Source: Senimuribacter intestinalis
Lineage (GTDB): Bacteria > Bacillota > Clostridia > Peptostreptococcales > Anaerovoracaceae
Assembly: GCA_943192975.1 (NCBI GenBank)
Contig: CALPCJ010000007.1
Coordinates: 1-64,000, forward strand
Direction of reading: 5' to 3'
DNA: 64,000 nt
Below the pieces are notes generated by a model that made no database searches, had not been told where the DNA came from, and was given only the letters and a program-made list of their open reading frames with translations. Both the position numbers and the translations under genes were made by a program. The first letter of the stretch is position 1, and every line of letters begins with the position of its first letter. Positions 25,236 through 34,376 of the stretch are shown here, in pieces.

Positions 25236-25766
25236 TTATTTATCGTACGGATTTTGAATAATCCCAAATTCGCTGAACGGATAGACACGCAGTACCACCT
25301 TTCCAATGACGTCGTCTATCTCAATACATCCTACATCTTCGTCCCTGCTGTCAATGCTGACTCTTCGATTATCACCCATGCAGAAAATCTTGCCCTCAGG
25401 AATCACCAGACGTTTCACCTCGCCCGAAGTAAAATCTTCTTTTAGATAGTCCTCTTCCAATTTCTTGTCGTTGATATACACCTCTCCATCAATGATATCG
25501 ATGGTCTCTCCCGGCAGCCCGATAATACGCTTGATGAGCATTTTCTCCTCACCGTTTTCCTGTACCAGTGAAGAATGCACCACAACCACATCCCCGCGCT
25601 GCGGCTCACCAAACAGAGTGTAGGACTGCTTGCTCACAAAGAGATAGTCATCCTCATAAAAATTCGGTTCCATGGAGCTTTGCTTGACAATGGTCGGTTT
25701 AACAAATTGTATTACAATTACAGCAATAACTACTGCGAATAAAATATCCTTGATCCACTCTTTCAT
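25236..25766 (-). CDS. lepB: Type I signal peptidase (first of three)
   Basis: 176 aa from MKEWIKDILF, with AGGGG 11 nt upstream. Anchor at about 7-25; nucleophile S31 in KQSSMEPNF, general base K79 in LIKRIIGLPGE, box E GDNRRVSIDSRDEDVG, and the RVYPFSEFG ending. It cleaves signal peptides at the membrane surface. The gene begins 17 nt after the RluA-type gene, in one unbroken minus-strand run reaching smpB. The close similarity of the first and second copies suggests tandem duplication. Confidence 0.95.
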   Translation of the reverse strand: MKEWIKDILFAVVIAVIVIQFVKPTIVKQSSMEPNFYEDDYLFVSKQSYTLFGEPQRGDVVVVHSSLVQENGEEKMLIKRIIGLPGETIDIIDGEVYINDKKLEEDYLKEDFTSGEVKRLVIPEGKIFCMGDNRRVSIDSRDEDVGCIEIDDVIGKVVLRVYPFSEFGIIQNPYDK

Positions 25767-25782
25767 GTTTTGTGATTCCCCT

Positions 25783-26769
25783 CTATTCATCTTGTTCAAA
25801 AATATGCTTTTTTATTCTCATAAAGCTTTCCGGAAGTTCCGCCGTGAATTCTTTGCCACTCAGATAAGAAAGGCTATCCGGACAGTTTTCAAATTTCAGC
25901 CTGTACGCATGAAGCAGCTGACAAGACAGTCCAAATTTTCTGCCTGCTGCTGCATTTATCATTTTGTCTCCGTACTTGGAATCGCCCAGCACAGGATAGC
26001 CGGCTGCTGCCAGATGGGCTCTGATTTGGTGCGTTCTGCCTGTAATGATTTCGACCTCCGCCAAAGTGCACTCTCTGCCGCAAAAGGTTCCATACTGCAG
26101 CGGCACAGCGATGGTTTCCATTTCTTTGCCGCTCTCTGTTATCGGTACTACAGCAATGCGGTTTTTCTCTTCATTCTTAACCATCCTGTCCATCAGGTGA
26201 AGAGGCTTTTCCATTCTTCCTCCGACAACAGTCAGATACATCTTGCGGATTTTATCTTTTTCACGAACCATCTGATTTAGCGTCTGCAGCGACATGGCGT
26301 TTTTTCCAAAGAGCACCAGACCAGTTGTATTTCTGTCCAGTCTGTTGACTGGAGCCGGCGTAAAAGTCTTCTCCAGCCTGGGATTGAACTCCTCTTTGTC
26401 GATGAGATAATCCACTACCTGGTTCGCCAGATGATTCTTTTTCTCGCTGCTGTCTCCATGAGTTAGAAGACCAAGGGGTTTTACTGCCGCTAAAAGATTG
26501 TCATCCTCATAAGCAATACCGAACTGCCTTCGCGTCCGGTTCACCCTTCTGCGCTTTTGGAACTTCTCCATATCCGCATCGCTGATGTACAGCAATATCT
26601 CATCGCCAAAATGCAGCACGGTATCTTCTTTTCCTCGCTTTCCGTTGACCTTGACATCCTTTCGAATAGCCTTGTAGATAAAACTCAGCGGCGCATTTTC
26701 CAAATATTTTCTAAGGAACTTGTCCAAACGCTGTTCCTGCTCGTTTTTGCCTATTTCAATCCTAATCAT
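25783..26769 (-). CDS. RluA family 23S rRNA pseudouridine synthase
   Basis: 328 aa. An S4 RNA-binding domain comes first (RLDKFLRKYLENAPLSFIYK), then the catalytic domain with PVNRLDRNTTGLVLFGK (the HRLD-type motif, here NRLD with the catalytic Asp), and TGRTHQIRAHLAAAGYPVLG plus SKYGD. It isomerises uridines in 23S rRNA, in the RluC/RluD group. The exact site cannot be inferred. It is probably first gene of the run leading into the signal peptidases. The motif has Asn where His is usual. Confidence 0.9.
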   Translation of the reverse strand: MIRIEIGKNEQEQRLDKFLRKYLENAPLSFIYKAIRKDVKVNGKRGKEDTVLHFGDEILLYISDADMEKFQKRRRVNRTRRQFGIAYEDDNLLAAVKPLGLLTHGDSSEKKNHLANQVVDYLIDKEEFNPRLEKTFTPAPVNRLDRNTTGLVLFGKNAMSLQTLNQMVREKDKIRKMYLTVVGGRMEKPLHLMDRMVKNEEKNRIAVVPITESGKEMETIAVPLQYGTFCGRECTLAEVEIITGRTHQIRAHLAAAGYPVLGDSKYGDKMINAAAGRKFGLSCQLLHAYRLKFENCPDSLSYLSGKEFTAELPESFMRIKKHIFEQDE

Positions 26770-26872
26770 ACCCTTTATTATACAACATTCCCCGCTCTAA
26801 AGCAAAATGTATTTGTTCTTTTGCGAAAAGTATGTTAAATTATATATAGAAAAAGACGAAAGGAGAATCTTG

Positions 26873-27304
26873 ATGAAAAAACTAAAAGATTTTTTCTACG
26901 ACAAAAACGATATTCTTATTGCACTTGCGATTTTAATTATAGCTGCACTCCTCATCGTGTGGCGCATGGAGATCATCATGGATTATCCGAGGACCCTCGC
27001 TGAAGAAACCGGCACCCTTGATACTACAGAACCAGAGGCTGTCGACAGTCCCGAGAATTCCCAGCAGGCCAACGAAATCTGGACAGCCGGCGTACTGACA
27101 AAGGACATTACTGTCACGGTCCGGGGCGGCACAGCTACCGAAGCAGTGCAAAGTCTTATCGATGCAGAACTCTTCGCATCTTATGACGAGTATTCGTCAG
27201 TCTGCAATGCTGCAGGGTACAAACCTGAGAACATCAAGGCAACAACCTTTACATTCCCTGCCGGCAGTACCCAGACAGACATTGCCAGAATGGTTACACA
27301 GTAA
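26873..27304 (+). CDS. Membrane-anchored MltG/YceG-like short protein
   Basis: 143 aa from MKKLKDFFYD, whose ATG follows AAAGGAGAATCTTG. One membrane segment (about 15-34), an acidic linker (about 45-70), then a domain with TVRGGTATEAVQSLIDAELF, YDEYSSVCNAAGYKP and FTFPAGSTQTDIARMVTQ. That resembles the LysM-like entry domain of MltG/YceG, but the lytic transglycosylase catalytic part is missing. Short forms like this occur in Clostridia; function unknown. It stands alone on the plus strand with its own terminator. Confidence 0.65.
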   Translation: MKKLKDFFYDKNDILIALAILIIAALLIVWRMEIIMDYPRTLAEETGTLDTTEPEAVDSPENSQQANEIWTAGVLTKDITVTVRGGTATEAVQSLIDAELFASYDEYSSVCNAAGYKPENIKATTFTFPAGSTQTDIARMVTQ

Positions 27305-27307
27305 ACT

Positions 27308-27574
27308 TTACTTTTTCAAAAGCTCGATGATTCTTGTCAATCGAGCTTTTTGCTGTCCATTCATCATGGGCATTAAGCTCTGTACCGCTGCCATCTGTTT
27401 CTCATAAGGAATATTAGCTGCTTCGAGCTGATTCTTGATTTTCATAATTTCTGATACAAGTTCAGCGTCGCTTTTCTGTTCGTAGGATTTAGCCTTAGCT
27501 ACAGTGGTTTTCTTATCAGCGGAAATTCCCAGCTGTCCTGCCAAATCTAAAATGGTCTTATCGTCTAATTGCAT
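27308..27574 (-). CDS. Small conserved-looking hypothetical protein
   Basis: 88 aa, helical, soluble: QLDDKTILDLAGQLGISADK, then KSDAELVSEIMKIKNQLE, and MNGQQKARLTRIIELLKK at the C-terminus. An AGGAG site precedes the ATG. I recognise no domain; the pattern of short amphipathic helices suggests a cytosolic adaptor-like protein. Together with the 78-aa gene divergently encoded at 27657 it forms a small pair of unknown function. Confidence 0.6.
   Translation of the reverse strand: MQLDDKTILDLAGQLGISADKKTTVAKAKSYEQKSDAELVSEIMKIKNQLEAANIPYEKQMAAVQSLMPMMNGQQKARLTRIIELLKK
27321..27347. terminator. Intrinsic terminator overlapping a convergent gene end
   Basis: AGCTCGAT / ATCGAGCT stem, 11-nt loop, then TTTTT on the plus strand. 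It lies inside the 3' coding end of the convergent minus-strand gene. Confidence 0.75.
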
Positions 27575-27656
27575 GAATACACTCCTTTCTACTACACTAT
27601 ATGCACCAAATGCGCCGGTATTTCATAATATGATATAGAAATTACGGAGGTGACAT

Positions 27657-27893
27657 ATGGCAAACAACCCTATTCCCATTCTGGCTGTGCTGTTTCTTTT
27701 AAAATCCAAAAATACTGGAACCGGTTTCAGACCACCGGTTATGAATACCCTGGAGCTGGAATCCATGCTGGACAATGCTCATTCCATGATACATACCATC
27801 GAAAAACTCCGCGGTTTTGCCCAGGTCAGCGGGCAAGGCAGCCTTCCTGATATGAAAAAAATGATGGAAATCGTTGAAAAATTACCGCTTTAG
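27657..27893 (+). CDS. Small hypothetical protein
   Basis: 78 aa, with an ideal GGAGGTGACAT site before the ATG. A hydrophobic start (NNPIPILAVLFLLKSKN) is followed by LELESMLDNAHSMIHTIEKL and DMKKMMEIVEKLPL. No family recognised. Divergent from the 88-aa gene, both sharing the 27575-27656 gap. The fba promoter lies within its last codons. Confidence 0.6.
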   Translation: MANNPIPILAVLFLLKSKNTGTGFRPPVMNTLELESMLDNAHSMIHTIEKLRGFAQVSGQGSLPDMKKMMEIVEKLPL

Positions 27894-27901
27894 TGTATAA
27901 T
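27874..27901 (+). promoter_or_regulatory. fba promoter
   Basis: TTGAAA (27874-27879), 16-bp spacer, TATAAT (27896-27901), inside the 3' end of the 78-aa gene and about 28 nt before the fba start codon. Confidence 0.7.
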
Positions 27902-27929
27902 AGACATATACATTTTAAGGAGGTATGAC

Positions 27930-28859
27930 ATGGCTTTAGTAACAACAAAAGAAATGTTCGCAAAAGCAATTAACAGTGACTATGCAATTGGTGCTTTCAA
28001 TGTAAACAATATGGAAATCATTCAGGGTATTGTCGCTGCGGCCCAGATAGAACAGGCACCGCTGATTCTGCAGGTCTCTGCAGGTGCCAGAAAATATGCA
28101 AAACCATCTTACTTAACCAAACTGGTGGAGGCTGCCATCGATGATACCGGTGTAGATGTTGCACTGCATCTGGACCACGGTGAAGATTTTGAAATCTGCA
28201 AGAAGTGCGTCGACGACGGATTTACTTCTGTTATGATTGACGGCTCCAAATATCCTTTGGAAGAAAACATCGCTCTGACCAAACAGGTGGTAGAATATGC
28301 TCATGCACACGGTGTTGTGGTAGAAGCTGAGCTAGGCAAACTGGCAGGAGTGGAGGACAATATCAAGGTTGACGCTCGTTCTGCAACCTTTACAGACCCG
28401 GATGAAGCTGCAGAATTCGTAGAAAAGACCGGCGTAGACTCTCTCGCCATCGCCATCGGCACCAGTCACGGCGCATACAAATTCAAGGGAGAACCTTATC
28501 TGGATTACGAAAGATTGAAGAAAATTCATTCACTGATTCCAAATACTCCACTGGTGCTTCACGGTGCCTCCTCTGTCCTGAAAGAATTTGTCGATAGATG
28601 CAATCAGTATGGAGGAGAAATTCCGGGTGCTCAGGGCGTTCCTGAGGATATGATCCACGAAGCCGTTAAGTACGGTATCTGCAAAGTCAATGTAGACACC
28701 GACCTGCGTCTTGCCATGACCGCTGAAATCAGAAGAGTTCTCGCAGAAAATCCAGGAGAATTCGATCCAAGAAAATATCTGGGACCAGGAAGAGACGCTA
28801 TCACTAGAATGGTACAGCACAAAATCAGAGATATGCTTAACGCATCAGGAAAAATGTAA
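27930..28859 (+). CDS. fba: Class II fructose-1,6-bisphosphate aldolase
   Basis: 309 aa. Zinc-dependent aldolase of glycolysis and gluconeogenesis, interconverting fructose-1,6-bisphosphate with DHAP and glyceraldehyde-3-phosphate. Motifs: GAFNVNNMEIIQGI, catalytic D82 and Zn ligand H83 in ALHLDHGED, VEAELGKLAG, Zn ligand in IGTSHGAYKF, LVLHGAS, and KVNVDTDLRLA. AAGGAGG lies before the ATG. Monocistronic, with its own promoter and terminator. Class II with this length fits the Firmicute FbaA type. Confidence 0.97.
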   Translation: MALVTTKEMFAKAINSDYAIGAFNVNNMEIIQGIVAAAQIEQAPLILQVSAGARKYAKPSYLTKLVEAAIDDTGVDVALHLDHGEDFEICKKCVDDGFTSVMIDGSKYPLEENIALTKQVVEYAHAHGVVVEAELGKLAGVEDNIKVDARSATFTDPDEAAEFVEKTGVDSLAIAIGTSHGAYKFKGEPYLDYERLKKIHSLIPNTPLVLHGASSVLKEFVDRCNQYGGEIPGAQGVPEDMIHEAVKYGICKVNVDTDLRLAMTAEIRRVLAENPGEFDPRKYLGPGRDAITRMVQHKIRDMLNASGKM

Positions 28860-28867
28860 AATGTAGA

Positions 28868-28896
28868 AAAAGAGGCTGTCTGAGACAGCCTCTTTT
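28868..28896. terminator. Intrinsic terminator of fba (bidirectional)
   Basis: 13-bp stem AAAAGAGGCTGTC with its complement, 3-nt loop, T run. It overlaps the stop codon of the convergent LuxR gene. Confidence 0.9.
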
Positions 28897-29815
28897 ATGC
28901 TTTCGGTTCTTTTTCTTCTCTTACTATGCACACCGCTTCTACTCTGCTCTTAACACCAAGCTTTCTAAATAAGTTGTAGACATGCGCCTTTACGGTGCTT
29001 TCTGAAATAAACAGAGCTTCGGCAATCTGTGTGTTGGTCTTGCCGCTGTAAATTTCTTCGAGAATTTCAATCTCTCTTTTAGTCAATTCATATTTGTTCT
29101 GCACATTGGCAAGCGCCTCAGAAAGTTCCATTACTACCGGCGCCTCAGACGTATAAGAACTTCTGAAATCCCTCTTGTACTGCAGTACCATATTTGCTGC
29201 GTTGATTACCAGCCAATAGTAGATGGTTATATTCATAACCACCTCTTTATCACCGTCAATCCAGCCGCTTTCACTGATGAAATAGCTGATATAGTTTACC
29301 GTCATAAAAAACGTAATAACGATCTTATAGGCGATAAATCGTTTAGGCGCTTTGCTGCGAACACTGTTTAAAATGCTGCTGATACTGCCCACAATCAGAA
29401 GACCAATGAGAGGCACATCAATAATCAGTCTAATCCAGTAAATTTCTCTAAACAGAATGATCGCCGCCATCCAGATAATTCCATAAAAAAACACGTAGAC
29501 CGACGCAAAACCCGTAAACCGGCTCTCTTCCTCTACGCCGGTAATACTGTTGCTGACCCGGAGCCACAGATATACCAGAACTGCAATGAAACAATCGCCG
29601 ATACTAATCAGCAAGGAAGTTTCTATGTGTATAATGTTATCACAGTAGTAAATCACAAAGTCATAAACATTCATGAACAGGAGCATGATTACAAAGGGTT
29701 TCATGGAAGCAAACTGCTTTTCTTTATCTCCTTTTCCTGCCAGCCACTGTATGGTCAGCCCGCAGGCGCCTATCAGAATTGCAAATATATAAAGAAAGAC
29801 AATAACATGTCGCAT
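28895..29815 (-). CDS. Membrane-bound LuxR-type transcriptional regulator
   Basis: 306 aa. About seven hydrophobic segments occupy residues 1-215, followed by a cytoplasmic LuxR/GerE helix-turn-helix at about 240-300: LTKREIEILEEIYSGKTNTQ, then IAEALFISESTVKAHVYNLF and RKLGVKSRVEAV. It may act as a one-component membrane sensor controlling genes directly. The target is unknown. GAGAGGATC precedes the ATG. It is monocistronic, between the fba terminator and the pncB terminator. Confidence 0.85.
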   Translation of the reverse strand: MRHVIVFLYIFAILIGACGLTIQWLAGKGDKEKQFASMKPFVIMLLFMNVYDFVIYYCDNIIHIETSLLISIGDCFIAVLVYLWLRVSNSITGVEEESRFTGFASVYVFFYGIIWMAAIILFREIYWIRLIIDVPLIGLLIVGSISSILNSVRSKAPKRFIAYKIVITFFMTVNYISYFISESGWIDGDKEVVMNITIYYWLVINAANMVLQYKRDFRSSYTSEAPVVMELSEALANVQNKYELTKREIEILEEIYSGKTNTQIAEALFISESTVKAHVYNLFRKLGVKSRVEAVCIVREEKEPKA

Positions 29816-29872
29816 ACAAGATCCTCTCTATCCAAAAGCTTACTTTTATTTATTTTACTATGGAATATACCA

Positions 29873-29900
29873 AAAGACCAGCAAAAATATGCTGGTCTTT
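29873..29900. terminator. Intrinsic terminator of pncB
   Basis: AAAGACCAGCA / TGCTGGTCTTT, 11-bp stem with a 6-nt loop and T run on the minus strand, about 28 nt after the pncB stop. Confidence 0.85.
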
Positions 29901-29927
29901 AAAAAATTTATTGTCCGATTCTACAGT

Positions 29928-31364
29928 CTACCGCACAGTATGTTCTTCCAGAAGCTGGTTCTTCATATTCCACAGATTCTGGGATAAATCCACATAATAT
30001 GTTTGTGGATTTTCAAAACGCAGTGTCTCACTCCAAAGCGTCTCTATTTGCTGTGAGCAATACGTTCTAATCTCTTCGATAGATGGGTTTTCATATACAC
30101 ATTCCCCCTTGTCAAAGAGCTGTACTCTAAGATTTTTTACGTAGAAATTATAAAGTTTTTTCTTTTTCCATACTGCATTTGGATCAAAGATTTCATATCC
30201 GTCTACTTCAGGAATTTCTTCACCATCTACAGTTAAAACGTCTGCCAAAGCTTTTCCTGTCTCCTTGTCGAAGAGTCGGAACAGAGACTTAAAGCCAGGA
30301 TTCGTAATCTTCTCCACATTCTCAGAAATTTTAATCTTAGGAATGATTTTTCCTTCCTGTTCCAAAGCCGCCAGTTTATATACACCGCCAAAGACCGGTT
30401 CCGACTTGGCTGTAATCAGTCGTTCACCCACGCCAAAGGAATCAATCTGTGCGCCCTCCATAATGACATCCCTAATGATGTACTCGTCCAGCGAATTAGA
30501 TACCGTAATAGTACAATCCGTAAGACCGGCTTCGTCCAGCATTTTCCTGGCCTTCTTTGTCAGGTAAGCCACATCGCCGCTGTCGATACGAATGCCCATC
30601 TTCTTTGGCTGTGCTTCCTTGAACACCTTGATTGCATTAGGCACGCCGGACTTCAGCACATTATAGGTATCCACCAACAAGGTACAATTTTCTGGATAAA
30701 TTTCGGCATACTTTTTAAATGCCTCGTATTCGGACGGGAACATCTGGACCCAGCTGTGAGCCATAGTCCCAAGGGCTGTAATGCCAAAATCTCTGTCTGC
30801 GATGGCACATGCTGTTCCTGCACAGCCTCCGATATATGCCGCACGAGCGCCGTAGACCGCTGCTGCAGTGCCATGGGCTCTTCTCGTCCCAAACTCCATG
30901 ACAGGTCTTCCCTGTGCCGCTCTGACGATACGATTTGCCTTGGTTGCAATCAAACTCTGGTGATTAATGATTAAAAGCACCATTGTTTCAATGAACTGCG
31001 CCTGAATTACAGGCCCTCTCACCGTCAAAATCGGTTCATGGGGAAAAATTGGTGTTCCCTCCGGTACCGCCCAGACATCACAGGAAAATTTAAAGTCTTT
31101 CAGATAATCCAGAAAATCTTCACAAAAAATTCCTTTCTCTCTTAAATAGACAATGTCTTCTTCTGTAAAATGCAAATCTCTCAAATAGTCAATGAGTTGT
31201 TCCACTCCCGCCATCACTGCATAGCCGCCGCCATCGGGCACTTTTCTAAAGAACATATCAAAATAAGCGATATCTTCTTCTACATTACCTGACTGAAAAT
31301 ATCCATTTGCCATAGTGATTTCATAGAAATCCGTCAGCATCGTCAGGTTTTCATTTTTCATCAT
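29928..31364 (-). CDS. pncB: Nicotinate phosphoribosyltransferase
   Basis: 478 aa from the first of two adjacent ATGs, chosen because AAAGGAG lies 9 nt upstream. The in-frame extension further upstream contains the promoter and is untranslated. It salvages nicotinate to nicotinate mononucleotide with PRPP and ATP for NAD synthesis. Motifs: LTMLTDFYEITMANGYF, EFGTRRAHG with the catalytic His region, SGVPNAIKVF, IRIDSGDVAYLTKKARKML, and FGVGERLITAKSEPVFGGVY. Length fits the Gram-positive type. Confidence 0.95.
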   Translation of the reverse strand: MMKNENLTMLTDFYEITMANGYFQSGNVEEDIAYFDMFFRKVPDGGGYAVMAGVEQLIDYLRDLHFTEEDIVYLREKGIFCEDFLDYLKDFKFSCDVWAVPEGTPIFPHEPILTVRGPVIQAQFIETMVLLIINHQSLIATKANRIVRAAQGRPVMEFGTRRAHGTAAAVYGARAAYIGGCAGTACAIADRDFGITALGTMAHSWVQMFPSEYEAFKKYAEIYPENCTLLVDTYNVLKSGVPNAIKVFKEAQPKKMGIRIDSGDVAYLTKKARKMLDEAGLTDCTITVSNSLDEYIIRDVIMEGAQIDSFGVGERLITAKSEPVFGGVYKLAALEQEGKIIPKIKISENVEKITNPGFKSLFRLFDKETGKALADVLTVDGEEIPEVDGYEIFDPNAVWKKKKLYNFYVKNLRVQLFDKGECVYENPSIEEIRTYCSQQIETLWSETLRFENPQTYYVDLSQNLWNMKNQLLEEHTVR

Positions 31365-31452
31365 TGGGATAATCTCCTTTAGTATACAATCCAAATCATA
31401 TCTATGCCTTTCTCTGCCCGCCACAGGCACGTATCGAAAGGTACAATTTAGT

Positions 31453-31481
31453 ATTATACACTATTTCAGAATTTTCTTCAA
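31453..31481 (-). promoter_or_regulatory. pncB promoter
   Basis: TTGAAG (31476-31481), 17-bp spacer, TATAAT (31453-31458). The -35 box lies in the last codons of uvrA. Confidence 0.75.
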
Positions 31482-34295
31482 GAACTCTCCAGTATAAGAT
31501 TTTTTGCACGCTGCAATATCCTCCGGAGTTCCTGTAGCAACTATGGTGCCTCCACGGTTTCCACCATCCGGTCCTAAGTCGATTACATGGTCCGCCCTCT
31601 TGATGACATCCAAATTATGCTCAATGACAACCACAGTATTGCCTGCGTCCACCAGCTTATCAAGCACTGCAATCAGTTTATCTACATCAGCAAAATGAAG
31701 CCCTGTAGTTGGCTCGTCTAAAATATACAGTGTTTTTCCCGTACTCCTCTTGGAAAGTTCCGACGCCAGCTTGATTCTCTGCGCTTCACCGCCGGAAAGC
31801 TGGGTTGATGGCTGTCCCAGTTTGACATAATCGAGTCCCACCTCGTTGAGAGTATCCAGCTGTCGTTTGATAGTAGGAAGGTTTTTGAAAAAGTCCAAAG
31901 CCTCGGATACGCTCATATCCAGCACGTCAAAAATGCTCTTGCCTTTATATTTCACTTCCAATGTTTCTCTGTTATATCTCTTCCCTTTGCACACTTCGCA
32001 AGGTACATAAACATCAGGCAGGAAGTGCATTTCTATCTTGATAATACCGTCACCGCTGCACGCCTCACATCTGCCGCCTTTTACATTGAAGCTGAATCTG
32101 CCTTTTTCAAAACCGCGGATTTTGGATTCCGGAAGGCTTGCAAAGAGGTCTCTGATGTGGGTGAACATGCCGGTATATGTCGCCGGATTGGAACGAGGAG
32201 TTCTTCCGATTGGAGACTGGTCAATGTTGATGACCTTGTCGATGTGTTCAAGTCCGGTCATATTCTTAAACTTGCCGGCTTCGTCCTTTGTTCTGTTAAT
32301 CAGCTTTGCCGCGCCTTTATACAGAATCTGGTTGACAAGGCTGCTCTTGCCTGAACCGGAAACCCCAGTGACGCAGACGAATTTCCCAAGGGGTATGTCC
32401 ACGTTTACTTTCTTTAAGTTGTTTTCTTCAGCACCTTTGATGGTGATACACTTACCGTTTCCTTCCCTTCTTGACTTCGGTACAGCGATGGATTTTTTGC
32501 CGGATAGATACTGCCCCGTAATGGAGTCAGGACACGCCATGATATCCTCGACTGTTCCCTGCGCCACCAGTTCACCGCCGTAAACGCCTGCCGCAGGTCC
32601 GATATCGATGATGTGATCCGCGGCGTACATAGTATCCTCATCGTGTTCCACGACCAGCAGGGTATTTCCTAAATCAGTCAGCTCCCGCAATGTTGCCAGC
32701 AGCTTTTCATTATCTTTTTGATGCAGCCCGATACTAGGCTCATCCAGAATATAAAGCACACCCATAAGGCTGGAACCAATCTGCGTCGCAAGACGGATTC
32801 GTTGGGATTCACCGCCGGAAAGGGTCCCCGCTGCCCGTGAAAGGGTCAAGTAATCCAGTCCTACGTTAATCAGGAAATTCAGTCTTTCTTTGATTTCCTT
32901 GATAATCTGTCTGCCGATGATTGCTTCCTTTTCGGTCAGCTGCAGCTGATCAATAAATTCGTAAGCTTCACGAATAGAAAGGTCGGAAAGCTCTGCCAGA
33001 TTCTTTCCTCCTACAGTAACTGCAAGAACCTCCGGTTTCAGCCTCTTTCCTTTACAGTCGGGACAATCCCGCACTGTCATATATTTTGCCATACGCTCTT
33101 TCATGAAATCAGAATTAGTTTCACGATAACGCCGCTCTAAGTTGTTGATTACCCCTTCAAAAGGATGATCTCTTTCGGATTTGCTTCCGCTGCTTCTGCT
33201 GACATAAGTGTATTTCAGATGGCGCGTGCCTGTGCCATAGAGCAGTTCTTTCTTGAACTTCTCAGGTAGTTCCTCATAAGGGGTATTCAAATCCACACCG
33301 TGGTCTCTTGCCAAAGCGTCAATCATCTGTCTGTAAAACCCAGAAAATTCCATGGACGCAAAAATATTGCCGAGGGCCCCTTTGATAATGCTCTTGTCCG
33401 TCTGGATAATCAACTCCGGATCAATTTTCTGGGTAAATCCCAGCCCGTTGCAGGACGGACACGCACCGAAGGGGCTGTTAAAAGAGAACATTCTCGGTTC
33501 CAGTTCCTCAATGCTGACACCGTGTTCCGGACACGCCAGCTTGGTAGAGAAGGTCTTCTCTACAGAATAATCCTTGTCCACAAACTGCACCACAACCAGA
33601 CCGTCACCCTGATGCATTGCCAATTCAACTGCTTCCGAAATACGGCTTTCCTGTCCGTCTTTGATGATGATACGGTCGACGACAATTTCTATGGTATGCT
33701 TGAACTTTTTGTCCAGCTTGATTTCTTCTTCATTAATTAGCCTGATTTCCCCATCGATTCTGACTCTGGTAAATCCCTCTTTGCGAATTCGCTCCAGAAT
33801 CTTCTCGTGCTCGCCCTTACGCTGCCTGACAACCGGCGCCATAATCATCAGTTTGGTGCCTTCCGGGAATTCCATAATCGTATCCACCATCTGATCCACA
33901 GACTGACTGGTGATAGGCTGTCCGCAGACCGGGCAGTGCGGCTGTCCGATTCTCGCATAAAGCAGTCTCAGGTAATCGTGGATTTCTGTCACCGTTCCCA
34001 CTGTGGAGCGGGGATTCTTGCTGGTGGTCTTCTGGTCGATGGAAATCGCAGGTGAAAGCCCTTCAATCAGCTCTACATCCGGTTTATCCATCTGTCCCAG
34101 AAACTGTCTCGCATAGGAAGAAAGACTCTCCACATATCGTCTCTGTCCCTCTGCATAAATCGTATCAAATGCCAGCGAAGATTTTCCTGAACCGGAAAGA
34201 CCGGTCAAAACCACCATCTTATCTCTCGGGATTTTTACATCGATGTGTTTCAGATTATTCTCGTTGGCACCTTTTACAATAATTTCATTTGCCAT
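31461..34295 (-). CDS. uvrA: Excinuclease ABC subunit A
   Basis: 944 aa, normal length. It recognises bulky DNA lesions and loads UvrB. Two ABC ATPase modules: Walker A GLSGSGKSSLAF near 31 and GVSGSGKSSLVNQIL near 640; signatures LSGGESQRIRLATQIG and LSGGEAQRIKLASEL. Zinc modules: CPVCGQPI, CPSCNGLG, CPDCKGKR and CEACSGDG...CEVCKG. It follows uvrB by 81 bp on the same strand and is probably in the same LexA-controlled operon. Confidence 0.98.
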   Translation of the reverse strand: MANEIIVKGANENNLKHIDVKIPRDKMVVLTGLSGSGKSSLAFDTIYAEGQRRYVESLSSYARQFLGQMDKPDVELIEGLSPAISIDQKTTSKNPRSTVGTVTEIHDYLRLLYARIGQPHCPVCGQPITSQSVDQMVDTIMEFPEGTKLMIMAPVVRQRKGEHEKILERIRKEGFTRVRIDGEIRLINEEEIKLDKKFKHTIEIVVDRIIIKDGQESRISEAVELAMHQGDGLVVVQFVDKDYSVEKTFSTKLACPEHGVSIEELEPRMFSFNSPFGACPSCNGLGFTQKIDPELIIQTDKSIIKGALGNIFASMEFSGFYRQMIDALARDHGVDLNTPYEELPEKFKKELLYGTGTRHLKYTYVSRSSGSKSERDHPFEGVINNLERRYRETNSDFMKERMAKYMTVRDCPDCKGKRLKPEVLAVTVGGKNLAELSDLSIREAYEFIDQLQLTEKEAIIGRQIIKEIKERLNFLINVGLDYLTLSRAAGTLSGGESQRIRLATQIGSSLMGVLYILDEPSIGLHQKDNEKLLATLRELTDLGNTLLVVEHDEDTMYAADHIIDIGPAAGVYGGELVAQGTVEDIMACPDSITGQYLSGKKSIAVPKSRREGNGKCITIKGAEENNLKKVNVDIPLGKFVCVTGVSGSGKSSLVNQILYKGAAKLINRTKDEAGKFKNMTGLEHIDKVINIDQSPIGRTPRSNPATYTGMFTHIRDLFASLPESKIRGFEKGRFSFNVKGGRCEACSGDGIIKIEMHFLPDVYVPCEVCKGKRYNRETLEVKYKGKSIFDVLDMSVSEALDFFKNLPTIKRQLDTLNEVGLDYVKLGQPSTQLSGGEAQRIKLASELSKRSTGKTLYILDEPTTGLHFADVDKLIAVLDKLVDAGNTVVVIEHNLDVIKRADHVIDLGPDGGNRGGTIVATGTPEDIAACKKSYTGEFLKKILK

Positions 34296-34376
34296 ATATC
34301 TAACTCCGTTTCTGTAAAATTATCTCTATGTTACGTCTAGTCTATACCGACGGTTGCGCCGCAAATCACGCCAACC

